From NCBI GenBank assembly GCA_017609145.1, contig JAFCEM010000008.1, forward strand, positions 1-17,972: 17,972 bases of DNA. Reading direction: 5' to 3'. The position numbers and the translations under genes were made by a program. The DNA is from Candidatus Aenigmatarchaeota archaeon. GTDB lineage: Archaea; Aenigmatarchaeota; Aenigmatarchaeia; QMZP01. Numbering within the stretch: position 1 is the stretch's first letter; every line of letters starts with the position of its first letter. Positions 14,920 through 17,972 of the stretch are shown in pieces. The notes below the pieces were generated by a model. The model saw only the letters and a list, made by a program, of their open reading frames with translations, was not told where the DNA came from and searched no databases.

Positions 14920-15984
14920 TCAGCATGTGCCTGAACCCGAAGAGCCGCCATATGTTGATGAAAGTCCTGTAGATGCCGATTCTGAAGTTAAAGTTTGTGA
15001 ACAGACAGAAGGTTCTGAGCTAAATCCACAGCAAATCAATGTCTTAATCAACTCGGCTGACCTCATGGTCAAACCCAAAGCACTTGCAAAACCACTTTCA
15101 TCTACCTTCAATCCATTCATAAACAGACTAGGCGAACCAGTAACACTGTTTTGGTCAGCAAGTTCAAAGTCTTCATTTGCGTATCCTATACCTCTTGAGC
15201 TACTCATGCAGGATTCTAGCTCTGTTATTTCAATATTAGAATTTATAAGACAGCCAGCGCTGTCTCCTTCCTTCATGAAACATGAAACATAATCCCAATA
15301 ATTATCGGACTGCTCTTCCCTTATGCAAATCTGTCTGAGATTTTCCTGAGCTTCTGTTTTACCATGCATTGATGTTACTTCTCCATTTACAACTGAACCC
15401 ATATATCTAACTTCAATATTCCCTGCCAAATTGGGTATGTTATCAACAATCTCTGCCAAAATCCTTTGCATTTGTATGCCAAATGGACAGTAGCTTACAA
15501 CAAAAGCCTGTAAAAGAGGTTCGTTTTCTTTTGGAATGTCAGCGCATGTTAATTCATTGTTTTGATTTGCTCCAGAATAATCAGTATCCAGCTCTATTAC
15601 CTGCGGTATGATATAATTACCGTCCTTTGTGCAGTAGACCGGCATCTCTTGGCCGTTAAGCTCGACCATGACCTTGTACAGCCCGCTTTCCTCACTCACT
15701 GACACCAGTTCTATTGTCTGCCCCGTGGCGCTTTCAAGGAAGTCAATGGCCTTCTGGCCAACAGTGTCCCCACCCAGGTCATTGCCGGCAATGATATGGC
15801 CGGTCATGCCTGACATCGAACCATTAAGAATGAAACCAATTGCAAAGGCAAGAACCACTACCCCTGCTATGTAAAGCCTTTTGTTTTTCTTCTTGAAGAG
15901 CCTGTCATTGTAATCCTTGATTTCATCAAAACTCTCTTCCCTGTCTTTGTCGCCGTCTTCGTATCTTCTGTCCCTTCTAGACAT
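14920..15984 (-). CDS. Membrane-anchored GILT/DsbA-like thioredoxin-fold protein
   Basis: A 354-residue protein with a charged cytoplasmic head (1-36), one membrane helix at about 37-54 and an outer part. Residues about 75-133 resemble the small N-terminal domain of archaeal Dsb-like proteins. The thioredoxin-like domain from about 157 has SYCPFGIQM, then MHGKTEAQENLRQIC (207-220), similar to the HG..EC..N...C signature of gamma-interferon-inducible thiol reductases. The fourth position of the usual CxxC is Gly169, so the site has one cysteine (Cys166); Cys220, 235, 244 and 257 may supply the partner. Its role is probably thiol-disulfide exchange outside the membrane. The end is Ser/Gly-rich and finishes in Cys. 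The start at 15984 follows a TATA-like CTTTTAAAGG about 20-30 bases upstream. DNA downstream of about 15600 is AT-richer than the 5' part. Confidence 0.8.
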   Translation of the reverse strand: MSRRDRRYEDGDKDREESFDEIKDYNDRLFKKKNKRLYIAGVVVLAFAIGFILNGSMSGMTGHIIAGNDLGGDTVGQKAIDFLESATGQTIELVSVSEESGLYKVMVELNGQEMPVYCTKDGNYIIPQVIELDTDYSGANQNNELTCADIPKENEPLLQAFVVSYCPFGIQMQRILAEIVDNIPNLAGNIEVRYMGSVVNGEVTSMHGKTEAQENLRQICIREEQSDNYWDYVSCFMKEGDSAGCLINSNIEITELESCMSSSRGIGYANEDFELADQNSVTGSPSLFMNGLKVDESGFASALGLTMRSAELIKTLICCGFSSEPSVCSQTLTSESASTGLSSTYGGSSGSGTC

Positions 15985-16199
15985 AGGTTTATTTTGTAGG
16001 CATTCCTTTAAAAGCTTTGCAGAAAAAAATCCGCAAATTATGCAACCATTGCCTGTGGATGAGGTACTACAAATATAATATAGTGTCCTGAAATGTGGCT
16101 TTGCACTATCTTATTAGAATACCACCTCTCAGCGAGCCATGATTTCTGCAATCCCGGCTTTATGGAAAAAGGTTAAATTAATGAGCACAGATTAAATAT
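15985..16199. other. Intergenic region with two divergent promoters; no gene seen
   Basis: These 215 bases contain no convincing coding sequence or tRNA. Minus-strand CTTTTAAAGG near 16005-16014 is the likely TATA of the GILT-like gene. Plus-strand GGTTAAATTA at 16171-16180 lies 20-29 bases before the DHH gene's ATG at 16200 and is its likely TATA. A perfect 6-base inverted repeat, ATAGTG (16080-16085) with CACTAT (16104-16109), encloses an 18-base loop. I see nothing else. Confidence 0.5.
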
Positions 16200-17627
16200 A
16201 TGCTTGAAAATATTCAGAATCTTGTTGTAAATGCAAAGAAAGCAGCCGATGTTATAAAGTCCTTTTCGGGAAGGGTAAGGATAATCAGCCATTATGACTG
16301 TGATGGTGTTTGCTCCGCCGCCATCATGTTGAGGGCGCTTGTGAGGGAAGGCAAGGAATTCCATCTCACGCTGGTGAAGCAGCTAAGCGACAATCTGATA
16401 AGGGAGATTTCCCATGAGGAAAACGGGCTGGTAATCTTCCTTGACCTGGGCTCGGGGCAGCTGGAAAGCATCGATAAACACCTGCTCAGTGAAGAAAAAG
16501 GAAGCAGGATTGTGATAGTCTCTGACCACCACCAGGTCCAGGGCGAGATACAGCCGGCACTGGAAAGGAAGATTTTCCATGTCAATCCCATGCTTTTCGG
16601 GATAGATGAAAATGTCGCGGGTGCGGGGGTGACTTACCTGATTGCAAGGGCCATGAGCCCGGTAAACACAGACCTCAGCGAGCTCGGCATAGTAGGCGCA
16701 ATCGGCGATTCTCAGATTGGCTCAATAGGCGAGAACTGGGGATTGTTCGGGCTCAACAAGGAGATACTGAAGGATGCTGAAAAGGCCAAAAAGATTAAGA
16801 TTGAGAAGGGACTGAGAATCTGGGGCAGGCGGACCAGGCCAATACACAAGGCGCTGGAATATTCCGTTGACCCCTACATACCAGGCGTGTCAAATTCCGA
16901 ATCAGCGAGCGTCCAGTTCCTGCAGGAGCTTGGTATAGAACTGAAAAGGCCCGACGGCACGTGGAGAACGCTCGCGGACCTTTCGGAAGAGGAACAACAG
17001 AAGCTGGCTTCAGGAATCATAAAGGAAAGGATAAGGAACAATGAGGAACACCCCGAACGGATATTTGGTGATGTCTACGAACTTACGGACAAAAAGGAAG
17101 AATTAAGGGGCGCCAGTGAATTCGCCACCATACTCAATGCATGCGGAAAGACCGGTGCGGGCTATCTCGGGATTTCCCTCTGCCTCAACGATTTCAGTTC
17201 TTTGGATGACGTAAAGGCAAGGCTGGAGTCATACAGAAGGGAAATCGGAAAAGGACTCTCCTGGGTGGAAAAGAACAGTGATGCGGTAAAGATAACAGAA
17301 AATGCAAGTTATATACGTGCCGGCGCAAAGATACCGGAATACATCATATCAAATGTTACCTCGATAATAAGCAAGTCAAACATGCTTCCCCCGAAGCCTG
17401 TGTTCGCTTTCGTTGACGCGGAGGAGGGCATGACCAAGGTTAGTGCCCGTGCCGAGGACTCTCTTGTAAAGGCGGGTCTTGACCTGAAGGATATCGTAGC
17501 ATCCGCTGTCGCAGAGACAGGAGGTGAAGGCGGGGGCCATTCCGGGGCTGCCGGGGCAACAATTCCAAGGGAAAAAGAAGAAATTTTTATAAATACAGTA
17601 GAGAGATTAATAAAGAATCGTGATTGA
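16200..17627 (+). CDS. Archaeal RecJ/GAN-like DHH-family phosphoesterase
   Basis: A 475-residue single-strand nuclease-type protein of the DHH superfamily. The first DHH-domain block SHYDCDG is near residues 30-36. SDHHQ, the family-naming motif, is near 108-112. GAIGDSQ near 173-179 and the DHHA1 block GGGHSGAAGATIP near 443-455 follow, with the glycine-rich loop that grips the substrate. In archaea such proteins (GAN) join the GINS/Cdc45-like replication machinery and degrade single-stranded DNA or RNA 5'-3'. The gene directly before rps3ae is a common archaeal arrangement, supporting this over other DHH enzymes such as oligoribonucleases. All motifs are intact and the length is normal. The start at 16200 fits a TATA box 20-29 bases upstream and no leader. 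The stop is one base from the S3Ae start codon, so the two genes are probably coupled. Confidence 0.92.
   Translation: MLENIQNLVVNAKKAADVIKSFSGRVRIISHYDCDGVCSAAIMLRALVREGKEFHLTLVKQLSDNLIREISHEENGLVIFLDLGSGQLESIDKHLLSEEKGSRIVIVSDHHQVQGEIQPALERKIFHVNPMLFGIDENVAGAGVTYLIARAMSPVNTDLSELGIVGAIGDSQIGSIGENWGLFGLNKEILKDAEKAKKIKIEKGLRIWGRRTRPIHKALEYSVDPYIPGVSNSESASVQFLQELGIELKRPDGTWRTLADLSEEEQQKLASGIIKERIRNNEEHPERIFGDVYELTDKKEELRGASEFATILNACGKTGAGYLGISLCLNDFSSLDDVKARLESYRREIGKGLSWVEKNSDAVKITENASYIRAGAKIPEYIISNVTSIISKSNMLPPKPVFAFVDAEEGMTKVSARAEDSLVKAGLDLKDIVASAVAETGGEGGGHSGAAGATIPREKEEIFINTVERLIKNRD
17584..17595 (+). promoter_or_regulatory. Possible internal TATA box for S3Ae
   Basis: TTTTTATAAATA at 17584-17595 is a near-ideal archaeal TATA sequence. 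It lies inside the last codons of the DHH gene, 34-45 bases before the S3Ae ATG. It would allow S3Ae to be expressed more strongly than the nuclease. The bases also encode Ile-Phe-Ile-Asn-Thr, so the match could be accidental. Confidence 0.35.
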
Positions 17628-17628
17628 T

Positions 17629-17972
17629 ATGGTAGAAACACTCAGAAGACTGGAAAAGAAAGAGGCGGAGAGGTTAGAGAAGAGGAAGGAAAAGGCACAG
17701 AAAAAAACAGAAAAGGCCGAGAAGACGAAAACGAAAAAATGGAAGGGCAAGGACTGGTTCACTGTGATTTCCCCAAAAATGTTCGGCAACAGCCCACTGG
17801 CCGAGACCCCTGCGACCGACCCGAAGTCAGTTATAGGCAGATGCGTGGAAATAGATGTACCAGAACTGACAAAGAACGAGTCAAAATACTACATGAAACT
17901 GAAATTCAGAATAACCGACGTTTCCGGCAATACGGCCCAGTCACGCTTTGACGGGTTTTCGTGCATAAGAGA
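17629..17972 (+). CDS. rps3ae: 30S ribosomal protein S3Ae (S1e), 3' end outside window
   Basis: The first 114 codons of the archaeal/eukaryotic small-subunit protein S3Ae are present; the window ends inside the gene. The first 35 residues are a Lys/Glu-rich helix with a likely coiled-coil pattern, common at the N-terminus of S3Ae. The conserved start of the folded domain, KDWFTVISPKMFG, is near 40-52, followed by LAETPATDPKSVIGR near 56-70 and a strand-rich segment up to FDGFSC. It has no bacterial counterpart, which supports an archaeal source. The ATG at 17629 comes one base after the DHH stop (TGATATG). The protein sits on the 30S platform and contacts mRNA and initiation factors. Confidence 0.93.
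   Translation, partial: MVETLRRLEKKEAERLEKRKEKAQKKTEKAEKTKTKKWKGKDWFTVISPKMFGNSPLAETPATDPKSVIGRCVEIDVPELTKNESKYYMKLKFRITDVSGNTAQSRFDGFSCIR

Noticed and set aside
16080..16109. ATAGTG/CACTAT inverted repeat as a C/D-box small RNA
   Set aside because: A CTGA is in the loop but no RUGAUGA C box is at a suitable distance, and the stem is only six pairs; kept only as a note in the intergenic entry.
8977..16140. Exact 12-base match TCAGCGAGCCAT at 8977-8988 and 16129-16140
   Set aside because: Several 12-base repeats are expected by chance in 18 kb; one copy is coding, the other intergenic, with no similarity on either side.
1..17972. CRISPR arrays, insertion sequences with transposase, integrase or attachment sites
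   Set aside because: No regularly spaced direct repeats, no transposase or integrase motifs and no tRNA gene were seen; the two LAGLIDADG genes are the only mobile-type elements.

Overview
The window comes from an archaeal chromosome. Evidence: an archaeal ribosomal protein S3Ae directly after a DHH/RecJ-like nuclease gene, a ribose-1,5-bisphosphate isomerase of the archaeal AMP pathway, an Lhr-type helicase, AT-rich TATA-like boxes about 25 bases before several start codons (often with no obvious Shine-Dalgarno), and a FlaJ/TadC-type membrane protein. Compact spacing, a MopE-like surface protein and a membrane-anchored thioredoxin-fold protein would fit a DPANN-type archaeon, but the lineage is not proven by this sequence.

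Layout. 1-1036 (-): 5' part of a type II secretion F-domain membrane protein, cut by the window edge. 1096-3272 (+): cysteinyl-tRNA synthetase overlapped by a metallo-beta-lactamase-fold hydrolase. 3262-5745 (-): large secreted, C-terminally anchored MopE-like repeat protein. 5824-8748 (+): Lhr-family helicase. 8723-11059: AT-rich accessory block with a LAGLIDADG protein (-), a candidate structured RNA (+) and an unrecognised protein (+). 11088-13811 (-): three closely spaced genes, a COG1407-type phosphoesterase, ribose-1,5-bisphosphate isomerase and a PP-loop tRNA thiolation-type protein. 13748-14848 (-): a second AT-rich LAGLIDADG protein whose 3' end runs into the PP-loop gene. 14920-15984 (-): membrane-anchored GILT/DsbA-like protein. 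16200-17627 (+): archaeal RecJ/GAN-like DHH nuclease, then S3Ae from 17629, cut by the right edge.

How it fits together. Most genes are housekeeping: aminoacylation, tRNA modification, nucleotide salvage, DNA/RNA processing and translation. Two AT-rich insertions interrupt this background, each centred on a free-standing LAGLIDADG protein with helix-turn-helix segments on both sides of the nuclease core. Each overlaps the conserved end of a core gene without destroying it. The first separates an Lhr helicase from a COG1407 phosphoesterase, a pair that is linked in many genomes. It also carries the strongest candidate for something undescribed: about 110 bases at 10084-10192 that fold into two hairpins, each with tandem G.A pairs next to a helix (kink-turn-like), placed between a TATA-like box and an unrecognised helical protein with an Rx4H motif.
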